In this document: positions 15,707 through 29,254 of the stretch, piece after piece
How positions within the stretch are numbered: the stretch's first letter is position 1
Layout: every line of letters starts with the position of its first letter
Origin: Chrysomallon squamiferum
Taxonomy: Eukaryota; Mollusca; Gastropoda; Neomphalida; Peltospiridae
NCBI GenBank assembly: GCA_012295275.1
Contig: CM022665.1
Coordinates: 16,611,476 to 16,673,475 of the forward strand
Length of the DNA: 62,000 bases
Direction: 5' to 3'
Translations under genes and position numbers: made by a program
Notes under the pieces: model-generated
Told to the model about the DNA's origin: nothing
Database searches by the model: none
Seen by the model: the letters and a program-made list of their open reading frames with translations, nothing else

Positions 15707-17591
15707 AACATATTCAGTGAACAGATAAATTATTCCCATAAATATAGAGATACCTGCCTGTCAGCTAAATAAAAATCAACCAATTTAATATTTTGAAATT
15801 GCAGATAATTCTCAAATGAAAATAAAAGAGTTGACTAACAAAACTGTTCATAGTGCAGATAATTTAATCTTGTTTCAAAAGAGTTAGTTATCTGCCTGTT
15901 TGTGAAAATGTTTGAACTTTTTCAGGAAGAAATTCAAAAGATGTAATTATTTCATAATATAGTTACCTGAACTGTTTTCCTACCACAATTTGACTCTACA
16001 TTAATTTTCAAGAAAAATAACTATATTCAACACTGAACAACGTTTGAATAATTTGTGATAAAAAACTGATGACACACTTGCATGAACATTTGTTATTGTT
16101 TAAACCATAAGTGTTTATTGTTATTATTTATTATTTCTGTTACACAGAATACTCGTGAAATATTTGTTTGTTGTTTATTCTTTATTTATAAATCATTAAA
16201 TTTTAATATTTCTCGTGCATATAAAACATTTAATCGGGAAGAGAAAAATATTTTTTCTCTTGTGACTGATCAGTGGAGACACATTTTATTATTAAAGCAG
16301 ATTATATAAGCTACTAATTATAATATATGAATTAGATGTCTTATTTAGATACATTTCTGTTTATTTTCCTCTAAGATATAATTAATAGATTTGATTTATT
16401 GCTTTCAAAATTTATTAAATACAGATTCCTTAAATCAAGTACTTATAATTTTTTTTAGGTGTTTTGGGGGAGTTACCAGGATTTCTTATTTATATAGCTA
16501 TGATAATGTTATATTAATATCGTCATTATAATATAACTGATTTTAAACATTGTGGCTGATTGAATTGTTACATTCCTTCAAACATTTTAAATATTAAATA
16601 TAAAATATTTCTGGCTTACACAAGTTGTGAAAGATACACGTTCACAGAGAGGAGGGGTGGTGTTTAAGTGTATGAAAAGTATTTAGAAGGGAAGAGTTCA
16701 CTTGACAGAAGTATAAATTCTAGTGTACTCCGATGTAAACATACAGGTATGTTAAATTTGAAAATACACTGAATATCTAGTATAGTGAATGTTATGTTTG
16801 AATTTGTATTAATTAACCTGATATATTAACCTAAGTGATCAGTGCGCATTTATAATTACAAACAAACATGCATGACATGGTGAATTGTGAAAAACTTTAT
16901 GTTAGGTTTTATAATGGTTTTGATAAGTGACTTAAATCTGATGTTGTCTTCTAATTTATTTGCATTTTGTTTGATCATTTTTGTGCTGAAATGCTACACA
17001 TGAAGAATTAAAAATTGGAATTGATGTATGTAGATTAATAAAATATTTGAAAATACTGAAATTCTGTTTTAACAGATTTTGAAAAGTTTTCACGTCAGGA
17101 TATAATTATAATTTACAGGATCAAGTCTTTGGTTCACATCAACTTTTTTTCTAGTTCAGCAAGGATTTTATTCCTGGTGTATAAAATGCGTGGATAAGTT
17201 CTTACCTAAGGAACAACAAATACACATTTTTTGCTGCTGCTTGTAATTTCTGGGACCGGCATACCATATATTTTGATTCAATAATTTGACAAATTTCATC
17301 TTTCATGCAGTATTATTACTCTATATTGACATGTACCTATAAATAGAAAAAAATGCATTCATTTGTCTCAAATTAAGTTCTTCAACTAACAATACTGTTT
17401 AATAATATATATATATATATATATATATAAGCCAAAACAATTTTTGTTTTAAATTCTGTTTTGAATTAATAAAAAAAACAGTTAATAAAATCAGGTATTC
17501 TGATGACAGTCTGTTAAGTATATAATTTTAAAATCATATTTGTGTATTTGACAGATCATCGACATGTTTCAGTGTGTATGTACCTCTGATC

Positions 17592-17633
<42 letters not shown>

Positions 17634-18900
17634 TGATAATTACTTATACCATAACATATTAACCACAGCTAACTGCATTCAACACAAAAAACAAACAAGT
17701 AAATATTTTATATCAGTATTTTAATGCCAACAGTAACAAACAAAATACCAAAAGAACTGTTTATATGTCATGACTCACAAGAAATCAAAATGACCTGGAT
17801 TTTATCATAAATATATATGTATTTATACGAAGCGGTTATGTGGCATGCATTTTATTATTGTAAAACATAATGACAAGGAAATTAAATGGTTTGTTGTTGC
17901 TGTTTTTCTCTCTAATTCAACACCTGAGAAAAGTAGTTTTATTCTTAACATGATATGCATATAAATAATCTTACAACAGATTACTTATCCAGTAAATATT
18001 ATTTTAAACTTTTTTTTATAGATGAAAGTTGCAGTTACTGTTTTATTCTAACATCGTCAAGCAACAACAAACTAGAATAATCACACATCTGATAGATAAA
18101 AATAACAAAGTATGTCCAACTGTTTATTACAACTGCATTATACAGCATTTTCCATTACATTTGAATCATACAATAAAGTAACATAAACATTTTTAAACCA
18201 TGAAAATTAAAAGTAAATTCACCAGATAAATGCATCCAGCAACAGGCTGGTACTCCAAGGTTAGGACAGAGGCCTCAGTAACCATAAGATGAAGAAACAA
18301 TCATCAATTCCCAAATGTGGCTGTTAAACCATTTTGATGCATATTTCACGAGTATGTAACAAAAATGAAAATGACTGTACTTTCCTAACTGGGAAGTTGC
18401 ATTTAAAAGATCTCATGCAACTAGCAAGCAATTCACAAACAGATACTTTTGTAATCATTATTCATTTGCATACCTTGAACAGCCACTTACTCGAAATGTG
18501 TTGAGATCTTTAAAAATTTTAAATTATTATTCAAGTTATTTTTTTAGAATAGGTATTTTATCAGAAACAAGAGGACATGATGAATATAGTTTGTGAGTAA
18601 AAGTATGCATCCATATTTTTTCTCTTGTTTTTCTTTAGATTATTCCAGTTTTGTAGCAGATTAGTGTATCCTTAACAAAATAATTATACATCAATAGTTG
18701 CCTTATTACCATTAATAAACATAATTATGACTAATTTCCTTGAAATAGGTGGGCATTTCTGTTCTGAACCTAGTAACAGATGGAGTGAATTTAAAAAATA
18801 ATAATAAATAGATAAAAAAGGATAATTTGCACCAAGTTGAGAAATTAGCTTAACTTGAAAAATAAGAAAACTGATACTAATTATATAGGTGAATATAAGC
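15707..18900. other. AT-rich region downstream of BORCS5, no gene seen
   Basis: This probably begins with the BORCS5 3' UTR. It is low in GC, with a short (TA)n near 17405 and a (GT)n run at 17594-17627. The open reading frames here are short and AT-driven. No exon with both a reading frame and convincing splice sites was recognised. Confidence 0.5.
17594..17627. repeat. (GT)n microsatellite
   Basis: About 17 GT units downstream of BORCS5. Confidence 0.95.
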
Positions 18901-18964
18901 TGGTAACATTACTTCTGAATGCATTAGAAAATTGCAACCAGCAGATTATCAAGAAAAGATTTCT

Positions 18965-19116
18965 GGTATTTCTTTGTTACTGTCAAGTTATTCTAGCCAG
19001 TGTCTCTTCCTCAAAAGTGCATGGTATGTGCTCTCCTGCCTGGAAAGATGCATGCAAAAAAACCTGTATTCTCAATCTGGATGGTACAGATTCTTTGGGG
19101 TTGATAACACAGAGGC
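18965..19116 (+). other. Unidentified coding-like fragment, possible orphan exon
   Basis: A stretch with clearly higher GC than its surroundings keeps an open plus-strand frame containing LFLKSAWYVLSCLERC and SGWYRFFGVDNTEA. It ends at a plausible donor, GCTAG|GTAAAC, at about 19117, and plausible acceptors (TTCTAG, GCCAG) lie near 18990-19000. I do not recognise the protein and find no partner exon nearby. The other frames are also open for a while, so this could be a transposon or pseudogene remnant. Confidence 0.3.
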
Positions 19117-20903
19117 TAGGTAAACAAGATGTAATTATATAACGTATTATATCTTCACCACAATTTATTCTATTTCTGCGATCATTATTCAATTTAATCT
19201 TAGAAAACAAACCTTTAAAATTACTTGAAAAGATACATAGAAAAAAAGACGAAAAAAGATAACAAGACAGGTTAAGATCACTGAAATACAAAATAACTAA
19301 TAACAGGAATGGATTTTCTTTCTCATGTTAAACACATCTTGTAACATAATTCAAACATCACTATTAAAATGTGATACAGTTTTGTTGAATATTCATTTAT
19401 TTGTTACAGCTAAAATATGAGAAATCTAATTTACTATATAATAGCTTATTATTCTAATGATCAGTTACCACAAATCATTGTTACCAATACACTTGTGAGT
19501 AACACTAAAGCTAAGTTTTAATACATAAATCAATGTATATAAAATGTGATAACAGAAATACATATATTTACATATAAAACATAAAAAGCACACTTATAAC
19601 ACATGATAAAGGGTTGTATACAGATTATAAATAATTGTCCAAGCCATAAAATGGTGGAATGACAAATTGGTCAAGTTGTGATATTAAATCTATAATTATC
19701 ACACATCATTTTCATATTGTTATGCACATATTTAACCTAGGCTAAAATTTTAATATAAATATCAAATTAAAATCATCACACTGGCATTATTAAAATGTGG
19801 ATTTTGACGAGATGTGAAGGCTGAGAGACAAAATAATACCAAGTCAAAGAGCAAAAGATACCTCTTTTAATTTAACTGAGTACCAAAATATTCTCTTTTA
19901 AAAGACAAAACTGATTGGATCAAAATATAAAGGTAAAAAAAACACACACCCCAAAACATCATGTAAATTAAGATAGAGTTGTATGTGAATTAATATGTTT
20001 GTGATATGTAAGTTTATGCATTTAAATGTTATTGTGTATTTTAAAACATTTAATGGCTAAGAATAAAACCAATTAAAAAATATAGTATTACATCCTTTAA
20101 AAAACAAAAAACAATTAAAAAGAATATAACATTACATCCTTTAACAACTAAATAAAATGACATAATATGCAGTATTAATATACAATACACTGTTGAACTG
20201 TCCATTTCAAGAATTCTAATGATGTTGAGAATATCATTTATTACGTACCAAATAAATATTTATTTAATTAATTATTCAGTTATTATGCTAAAACAGATAC
20301 ATGAAGTGTTCTACTCACCATTTTAAATTATACATTCCACCCAGAAGGATCAAGTAAGAACATTTGGTGACAGTATTTAAAAATGTTTAATGCTTTTTAT
20401 ATCAAGAAAAGATGAAAAAAAAAAATACTTGATGAAATTCAAATGCAAAATATATATATGGAAAAATGAGTCCATTCTTTAATGAATAAATAATGATATG
20501 TTGTGGAATAATCACATAGTTTTAACAAAAGAAATCAAAATTAAGGTCAAAGGGGATTATAAACTATTAATATATAATTTCATTATAAACTTAGGAGGAA
20601 GACAATATTAAAAACAAATAATAATAATAATAAAAATTTAAACAGATAATAATAATAACAATAATAAATAATTTAAAAAACAAAAAGGTATTACTTTTAG
20701 CTCATTGTTGTTTTGTTTGCAGTGTAATATCAGACTGTAAGTTTAAAATGACAGTGAATAATATGTATTAACACAATTTGCATTAAAAATACATAAAATT
20801 ATAATTATGCAAATAAAATATATACATTTCACTAAGACCAATGCATTGTATATTAGAATGTTTAAAAAAACTAAAATAATAAAACAACAGCACAGAACAA
20901 ACA

Positions 20904-20908
<5 letters not shown>

Positions 20909-20956
<48 letters not shown>
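20909..20956. repeat. (TA)n microsatellite
   Basis: About 24 TA units. Confidence 0.95.
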
Positions 20957-20957
<1 letters not shown>

Positions 20958-21161
20958 TTGTGTGTGTTTGTCTGTTTACGTACGTATGTATAATATCCCA
21001 TTTATATAAAGATGAATGAAGACTATGCTTCTGTGTTTGGACTTAAAAAATATAAGTTCAAATAAAAATCACACATTATGTTATAAACACTAGGCATCTT
21101 GTAAATGAACGAAGTGCCTTTACACATGTACACACACACAAACATACAATACAGACACTTG

Positions 21162-21167
<6 letters not shown>

Positions 21168-21199
<32 letters not shown>
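21168..21199. repeat. (TA)n microsatellite
   Basis: About 16 TA units next to a short (CA)n. Confidence 0.93.
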
Positions 21200-21202
<3 letters not shown>

Positions 21203-23598
21203 ACGTCTGTTTAATATTTTTACTTTATAAGGTCATCAAGAGTGATCTGAATTTAAGTAAGGACTGAAACTTTATAATTTTACCCATTACAGCAAGAAAA
21301 AAAAAAAAAAGAGAGAAAAGACAACGATAATTACAGAATGGACTAAGTCAAGTTTCTGATTAGTCATTGTGAAACATTTATCTTTAAAACAGATAACTCA
21401 GATGGGTGATGGCCAAATATTCATTTCTAAACAATCCCCCCACCCCCAATTATGTTTTAAGCAATTTTAAATTCTTAATTTAAATTAAAAATATATTTGT
21501 ATCTTTGAATTATTTCTAGTAATTTCCTTTTTCACATTATTGTTATTTTATTATTTTTATTTCTTTATTTATTGTTTGTTTGTTTTTTGTTTGTTTTTTT
21601 GTCCAATTGGAAAAACAAAACAAAACAAAAAAAAAATTCAATAAAAGATTTTTTTTTTTTTTTTGGACTTGTTTAAATATATTTTGTTTTTTTTATTGTA
21701 ATTTACATTATTAAAAATAAAATAAAATAATAATTATTTTTAGTTTTAGTTTTAACATAAATTAGATATTGATTGCCATATATATTTGTTTTCCATTAAT
21801 TTCACTTTAGATTAGTATCTGCTTACTTGGACAAGTGTTGCTTAAAGACTGAAACATTATTTAAATAATGTTATAAAACGTTGTTATAAAACAATTCACT
21901 CAATACAAGAAAGAATAAAGACTACCATTAACATAAAATATGCATTTTTTCACATAAAAATAAATAAATAAATAAATAAAAATAGACAAAAATAGACAAA
22001 AAAAATAAAATAATAATAAAAATACAATCTGTCACTTGCTCAATTCAAAATATATTTATCTTTTATTAATACTTTATTTATCTTTATTTTACTTATTTTG
22101 TAAGTATAATCAGAAATATGTGCATAAACAATTAGTTATAACAATGTTCACATAAAATTTGAAATAATATTAACAGAGACAAAAATATAAGAAATATGTA
22201 CATATAAACACATGTACTAACAGGCAAAATGCGTATCTAAAATATTTTCATATAATACAAATCCAGGTATTTACTTCAACACAAACATACAAACATTTAA
22301 ATGGACTTCCAAAAACATCCTCTTTAACCAGAACATAAAGCGTTTATAAATATCAGACATTTTTTTTATCACTCACAATCAATGGCTTGTTCCTATGAAA
22401 GAAGTCAGTTTATATATTTTTTCTATTTTTAGACTTACTGTACAAGTACTGAACCATTTATCCAGCTTCCAGAAAAACAGCTGTTTTTCAAACTCACAAC
22501 TTTTGATTTAGTTTCCTTAACACAAGTTCAAGTGAAAGTGTTTCTACGAACAGGTGATCTTCTCACAATCTACTCTCATTTTCATTTATATCATGTTTAA
22601 AAGACAATAAAAAATGTGACTTGCTAGTGAAAAACATATTCTATACATGTACTTTAAGAATTTTAAGTGAATTAATAAAAGATGAAACAGACCCTGTTTT
22701 AGAAGTGTATTAATTTGTGTCTGTTAAATATAGTTTCATTGTTTATTTTATATTTTAAGTAAATATTTAGTCTATCCAGAAACGTGACAAACACAGAAAT
22801 ATGGAACTTCTGGTTCCAAGTTTGCTGGATAAATGGTTCATGACCTGTATATATTTTTTAAAACTTCAGAATTAGTTATGTACTTTAGTATAAAACTCTA
22901 AATTACTTTTTAAGTTACAAAAGCTTAAGTTAATGATTATAGCTAGTTCACATTTTTCACTGTCCAGCTGAGTCCAGTGTTTTTCACCATGAAAATGTTC
23001 TGACTTAGCAAACATTACAACTATACAAATAGTTTTTTGATAAATAAATGATCTGAAAAATAAAACAAACTGAATTTCATCACACATTTCCCCTGTAGCC
23101 CTTAATAGCTAGTGATGATTTACAACAGACTTTTCAGGCAGAAGTCACATACAGCTAAAATAAGCTTAGAAATAGCAATATCTACTAAAATACAAATTAA
23201 TTATTCTAATAATTTGTCAAATTCATCTGTAGTTAATCAACAAGAGGTGATATATTGTTACATAGCACTTTAATAAATCTTGTAAGTTTTATGGCAATCT
23301 ATTTTTTAAAAATATTATTACCGAACAAATAATATGCAGCACTACTTTGCTAGTGAATATTTCTTGGTATAATGTATCTTTAAATATTCTTCAAATTTCC
23401 TGTAATAAACAAATGTATATGAATCTGACAGATCATCTGGATCTTTACACAGTGTTCTGTGTGAATCTGCATGCTTAACAAACTGCTTTTTAATTTTCAA
23501 ATTAATTATCTGCAATAATCGAAAGTGTAAAATAATTCTACCAAATTAAATTGCACTATACAAATTGTTCATGCAAATTATCTGGTGCAACAACACCT

Positions 23599-24483
23599 TT
23601 ATCTGGTTACAGGTTTTTCAAATTCAATATCTACATCACTATCAGTGTCATCATTGAGGGTGACCAATGTCTGGCCATTGGCACCTGTGTGGATCAGTCT
23701 CTTCATGGAGATGTCATCATCATCACCAATAGAACCACCATTCCTGTACAAACATGCTATGACTGCACCAATAAGCAGCATAAAAACAAAGACAACTCCT
23801 ATGTGCCATGTGAAGTACAACGTTGCTATCATCATTTGTTCTGGATCTTCTTGATCCCATTTTGCTGCAGAGGTATCTGGATTGTATAAGATATAGCCTA
23901 TGTGCCAGAACCATGTGCCTTGAATAAATAGAAAATAGGTTCGGACAAGTGTTGCTAAGACATTGTGACGGAATCGCATCTCAATAAGTAATGATAAAAT
24001 GTTGGCATAGATGGTGTACAGCAGTAAAGTGTGTAGCAATACATCAAGCTCTGTTCGTCCATGAAGATGAAACTTGAAAAGCAAACCTTCAATGACGAAG
24101 GCTAAAACATTGCTGATGTAATCAATGTCTGGTGGCAGAGGTGCACGGTAATGAACTAAAATATCCATCACACCGGTCATTCCAAAGAAGAAGAACATTG
24201 TTGCATGCTGTCCATTCCCAATAGCGACAAAATGCCCATCGCGCATGCCTGTGTAAATTTCTAACGAAAGACCAACAGATATAACAAAAATTTTGCAGCA
24301 ACCTTCTACTGGAAATTCTTTCAGTTTGCCACACAAACAGGAACATGGGTAAGCAATGCAGGACGTGAAACGCTGGTTTCGCTGTCTACAGATGTAGTAT
24401 TTTCTGAAAATATTTACTGTGTACCATAGAGCAAACATGAAGAAAAATGATCCAGGAAGAGCATGTCCACCAAAGCTTCCCAT
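23599..24483 (-). CDS. TMEM45: TMEM45-family (DUF716) multi-pass membrane protein, complete
   Basis: A single open reading frame of 294 aa. It begins MGSFGGHALPGSFFFMFALW, very close to the start of vertebrate TMEM45A/B (GHALPGSFF), which fixes the start. Further family landmarks are GNGQHATMFFFFGMTGVMDIL (as an equivalent of the NWQHSTMYLFF region), VIEGLLFKFHLHGRTELD, HTLLLYTIYA, IQGTWFWHIGYIL and the last membrane span after YFTWHIG. About seven hydrophobic spans are evident. The acidic C-terminus (DDTDSDVDIEFE) faces a compartment I cannot assign. The molecular function of the family is poorly known; vertebrate members are reported in internal membranes and epithelia. The coding region has no intron. 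A 5' UTR splice acceptor (ACTTTCAG or GATTTCAG) is likely just upstream on the minus strand, so I do not call it a retrogene. Confidence 0.93.
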   Translation of the reverse strand: MGSFGGHALPGSFFFMFALWYTVNIFRKYYICRQRNQRFTSCIAYPCSCLCGKLKEFPVEGCCKIFVISVGLSLEIYTGMRDGHFVAIGNGQHATMFFFFGMTGVMDILVHYRAPLPPDIDYISNVLAFVIEGLLFKFHLHGRTELDVLLHTLLLYTIYANILSLLIEMRFRHNVLATLVRTYFLFIQGTWFWHIGYILYNPDTSAAKWDQEDPEQMMIATLYFTWHIGVVFVFMLLIGAVIACLYRNGGSIGDDDDISMKRLIHTGANGQTLVTLNDDTDSDVDIEFEKPVTR

Positions 24484-24658
24484 TGTGAATTCTAATTCTG
24501 AAATCAGTTATACTTCAGTCAGATCTGCATGTATCTGAAAGTTAAAAAAAAAAAAAAAAATAAATAAGACACTGGTAATCATTTTAATTAAATCTGAAAG
24601 TGTTAGGGTAAAAAAAAAAATAGTAATAATAATAAGAATAATAATAATAAAGATGATG

Positions 24659-24692
<34 letters not shown>

Positions 24693-26700
24693 ATTTAATG
24701 CAAAGTCATTAAACATTAATTTAATTACAGTGCCATCTTTAAATACATAAAGTCATGTAATAAAATTATGTTTTAATGACTTCGTATTAATTTTCTTCTT
24801 TTATATATATATATATTTGGTGGGGGTTTTTAAGTTTATACATACTATTAAATATATATTTAATAATTCATCTTTTAACAATCATGGTACTGGTCGACTT
24901 AAAGAATACAAAAAGTTAGTATCAAAAACAAAACTTCAAAGAATCAGTTTACAACCATTACATGATGCTCATGACTCCTGTCACCGAATGATCATAAAAA
25001 GACATAATCATGATAATCGTAATAACGATATTAATAATGGAACTCGGTCACTAGAACTCAGAAGTAAAATGAAAGCAGACGATTTGTCAAACACTTCAAA
25101 GACCAATAAAATAAAGCATTAATAAAACAGCTATCATTATCAAAATCATTTACAACTGAAAATTGTGACTACCTGTTGTCAATTAAGTCACAAACAAACT
25201 GATGTCAATTTTCAAAAAATGTAAAAGGAACCCACTTGTAAAATCGTCAGCTGACTCTGTATCGCCGCCATATTTACTTGTTCATAATATTTTCTGCCTT
25301 AGATATGAAAGCACTACAATTTATAACCGCATCCTAAATGGTGTTTAGGCCCCATAAGATCTCTTTGAGAATATATATATATATATTAAAATTGATGCTT
25401 TAATTTAACTATATATTTCACCGTACTTCTGTGGCCGCTATAAAATTCAATTTATGTGGCGCCAACGGTCAAAATTATTTGAAAAGTGACTGTCAAAAAA
25501 AATATAAAATAATAATAATAAAAAAAATAAAAATAAATAAAAAAATAAAAAAGAAGAAGAAGGGCTGAGAACCACTGAGAAACTACTGATAGAAATAACA
25601 TTAGCATAAAAATGTACCACTGTTTTAAAAATGAAAGATTAATTACCTTTGTTCAACAAAATCACACATCAATGTAAATATAGTAACTCTATATTTAGTA
25701 AGAACACATGTACTTATTTTAATTCTAACAACACGAAAAATTAATATTAAATTACTGTATTCTAGCGTAAAGGAAATGTAAGTAAAAACATCCACTGTCA
25801 AACAAAACATTTTGTTATAAATTAGAATTATTGTCTGTTGTTTTATAAAACAATTGTTAATAATGAGCTCATGCAATACAGGAAGAGAGAGGGTGGGAGT
25901 GAGAGGGAGGGAGAGATAGTTATGTGGCTTTATTTCATACGCAACAAAGAGATGCTTATTGAAAACAGAAATACTGACAACAGCTGTCAGGAAATTAGTT
26001 TTTATTCTTTTATATCGATTTCTTTGTCTGATAATGATGGGTTTATTTATCAGTTTTCTAATTTGCAACTTTTACTGTTTACACAACACAGTGTTACAGT
26101 TGTATAATGTAATATGCAAGGTTAAATTGAACGTTGTTTAAACAGACATTTACTTAGAAAAAAACTGATTTGTTAAAGAAAATATTGATGTATTTATTGC
26201 TATACACTTGCTAGAATTTAGTAAGGTGAGCAAAGAACACACACATACATACACACATGCATACACACATACACATATTTAAACAGCACATAAGTGGCAT
26301 CTGCAGTGCACTCACTGATCCTCGGTTCTGATTATATTAAGTCTTCTGCATTCTTTGTACGTTATGGCTGAACAGGGTATGTACTTCATGAACGTTTATG
26401 CACTTTATAAGCAGTAAAACACTTGACTAATTTGTCTCAGGTAAGAGAAACTCAACAGAAAGCTTTAACATTAAGCTGAATTCCCAAAACACGTAATTAT
26501 AATTAATTACACAGAGACTTTCTTCTCTTCAGCCACTTTTCTTGACCTCCTCCTCCCCAGGGTCATATCTACGTGTTGTTGAATCTTGATGACACTGTTT
26601 ACAACCTAACAAAATCTGTAAAACATGAGAATTAAGCTGTAGTCCCAAAGCAGGTAATTACAGTTAATTACATACATAGGCTACTTGCTATATGGATGGA
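24484..26700. other. Upstream region of TMEM45, no further gene seen
   Basis: This holds the TMEM45 5' UTR and probably its promoter. An (AAT)n run lies at about 24655-24690. The reading frames at 24.8-25.1 kb and 25.6-26.1 kb have no family resemblance I can recognise and are AT-biased, so I do not call them genes. Confidence 0.45.
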
Positions 26701-26743
26701 CTGACTGCAACATTGCTGGCTGACATAGCTGTTTGTCTGGCCG

Positions 26744-26801
26744 TATGGATGGATGGATGGATGGATGGATGGATGGATGGATGGATGGATGGATGGATGG
26801 A
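26744..26801. repeat. (GGAT)n microsatellite
   Basis: About 14 tetranucleotide units, followed by a degenerate GGATGAAT stretch to 26870. It gives reading frames of Trp-Met-Asp-Gly or His-Pro-Ser-Ile repeats that are not genes. Confidence 0.96.
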
Positions 26802-28447
26802 CGAATGACTGAATGGAGGATGAATGAATGGATGGATAGATGGATAGATGAATGGCTGAATGGCTGGATAATAAAACAAAACAAAACAAAACAAAATCAG
26901 TCAACCTGTAAACTCAGTATTTTTGAAGAGATAACTGAAAAATTCCGTGAAGTAACATTTAAACAATAACTCGTTCTTGCAAGCACGATTCAGCTGTAAA
27001 ATAAAAAACGCGTACAATAAAAATACCTCTGCGATCAAAACAAGCTAGTAAATGTCACAAAATGAAATCAACCAATGCCTACACAAGCTGTGGCTCATCT
27101 CCTATAACGCTTATAATTATTATTGTTCATCTAAACTTCTAAAATAAGTTCAAGTCTTGATACAGTATCCGTGAGAAGCCAGTAATACAATACAGAGGCA
27201 CTAACTATGCGGTCGGTGACATATCAAAATAGCTGGCATTGCAGTGGACACGAACCATGAAATAAACAAGCACGACAAACTTGTATTAAAGGTTATGGCC
27301 ACAGTGTACTCGGTATTTGGAGATCTAGGCGTATAGGACAGTTATGTACCTTTCCTCTAACTAATTTGCTGCCACACGAATAGTGTCTTTGAAAGATACT
27401 CCATGCTATATCGTTATGTGCCCAAGAAAGGCATGCAGAACATAATGCTGTGGTTAGGAAGTCAGATTTTGTCCGTTTCTCCCTTCCTTCAACCTCTTCA
27501 TTCATTCTGTTATTGTGCACCCGAGCCAGTCTTTGGACCACCAGTCTCCAACCAAAAAAAAACCCACCAAAAAAAAAATACACACACACACACACACAAA
27601 AGTCCCACCACTTCCAAGACACCAAAACATCATCTTACTGTAGATTTTATCAAAGATTTTATAATTTTACACAGAAGAAGAAATTCATAAATATTCATAA
27701 ACATGACGTAAGCGACTAATTAGAATACCGTGATCAAGTGTAGAGCAGACAAAATTATTAAATGAGAAATATGACCTTGTAATGTAACGACAATACTCTG
27801 ACAACGTCAACACTAACGTCAGCATCATCAACAGACTTAACTAATTTAATAAAAATAGTAATAATAGCCATACAGCTAGTAACAAAACACCTAAAAAAAA
27901 ACATAACCCCTCCTCAAAACCCCCCAAAACCCCAGTGCTATTACAATGACAATAAAAGTAACTTCAATGATAGATATTAAAGACTAAGTAGCGAAACTCG
28001 TTTAAATTCTCAGATATCACCATTATTCTACATTTATATATTTATAAACTGTTTTTATTAAAATGCAATCAGATATGTCCTTGAATCCCATAAAAGCATA
28101 ACAATCTGCAAAATGATCTTAGTTTGCAGGTGTTTTTTCTTGATTTTTTTTTTCATCTAAAGTTGAATATTACAAAGTATCAGTTTCAAAGTATATAATG
28201 TTGCTATTACTGTAAAATGAATTCAAATAGCAGTCAGTAAAAAAATTAAACAAAATAAAAATGCATAAAATAAATGTAAATAAATATATATATAAATAAA
28301 CATTTTTAAAACAAAAATAATAAATAAACAAAAATGCATAAATATATAAATAAATAAAAATTAGAAATAGTTCAAAAAGTCTTAAATGTGAATACTTATT
28401 TTTTTATTTTTTTACACACACATGGACATGTTAATAAAACGAAAAAA

Positions 28448-28450
<3 letters not shown>

Positions 28451-28480
<30 letters not shown>
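28451..28480. repeat. (GA)n microsatellite
   Basis: About 15 GA units. Confidence 0.93.
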
Positions 28481-28484
<4 letters not shown>

Positions 28485-29002
28485 TGTTTTCCAAAAGCAG
28501 AGATAATAATAATAATAAATGAAAACACACACGCACACGCACGCACACACCAACACGTACGTTCGTACCCGACATACGCTTTCAAACAAATGTATATAAT
28601 AAAATTCATCACAGAATCTAAAACCTTGGACAACTAGTTTACGTCATGCGGATTTGTGGAGAATAATTAAGCTATGATCATTGAATCTTATGTAACATTG
28701 GATATGTGTAACAATAGACGATTAATATTCATCTCGTTTGCTCTTGTCTCTTTATTCAGCAGTCTAACAGTATCATTAATAAATGTGTTAAAGTCATAAC
28801 ATTTTTATTAAGTCAGTTCATACGAATACAAAGCGAATAAACATTTGGTTTCACATGGCTCGGTGTGCTGGTTTATTTGTTAAGCCATTTCAATCGATGA
28901 GATTGTGTACAATAATTATTTAAAAATCTTGGTGAATGTGGTGTAGGCTGGCATGGTATAGAAATCTGGTATTTCCTGAAAGTTTTATTAAATAAATATA
29001 CA

Positions 29003-29156
29003 TAGTTGTAGTACTGGTAGTAGGAGTAGTAATAGTAGTGGTAGTAGTAGTAGTAATAATAGTAATAGTAGTGGTAGCAGAAGAAACAGTAGTAGTAGGA
29101 GCTAGGAGAAGAAGAAAAAAGTCCAAATGTGTCACTAATATGAGAGAAAACAAGTC

Positions 29157-29250
<94 letters not shown>
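29003..29250. repeat. Compound (GTA)n and (GA)n microsatellite
   Basis: A degenerate GTA/GTG trinucleotide run at 29003-29103, then a pure (GA)n run at 29159-29250. Confidence 0.95.

Positions 29251-29254
<4 letters not shown>

Larger units (their letters stand above)
19143..23598. other. AT-rich region between BORCS5 and TMEM45, no gene seen
   Basis: Very AT-rich sequence with (TA)n runs at 20909-20956 and 21168-21199, poly-T and poly-A tracts near 21650, and no credible reading frame. The part next to 23598 is expected to be TMEM45 3' UTR, because the coding sequence ends there on the minus strand; its length cannot be told. Confidence 0.5.

Noticed and set aside
24817-25122. Plus-strand frame of 101 codons upstream of TMEM45
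   Set aside because: Asn/Lys/His-rich and AT-driven, with no recognisable motif or splice sites.
27293-27625. Minus-strand frame containing RLARVHNNRMNEEVEGREKR
   Set aside because: Not recognised; the plus strand has an A-rich, CA-repeat end at 27553-27598, so a retroposon fragment is possible, but there is no target duplication or splice site to support any call.
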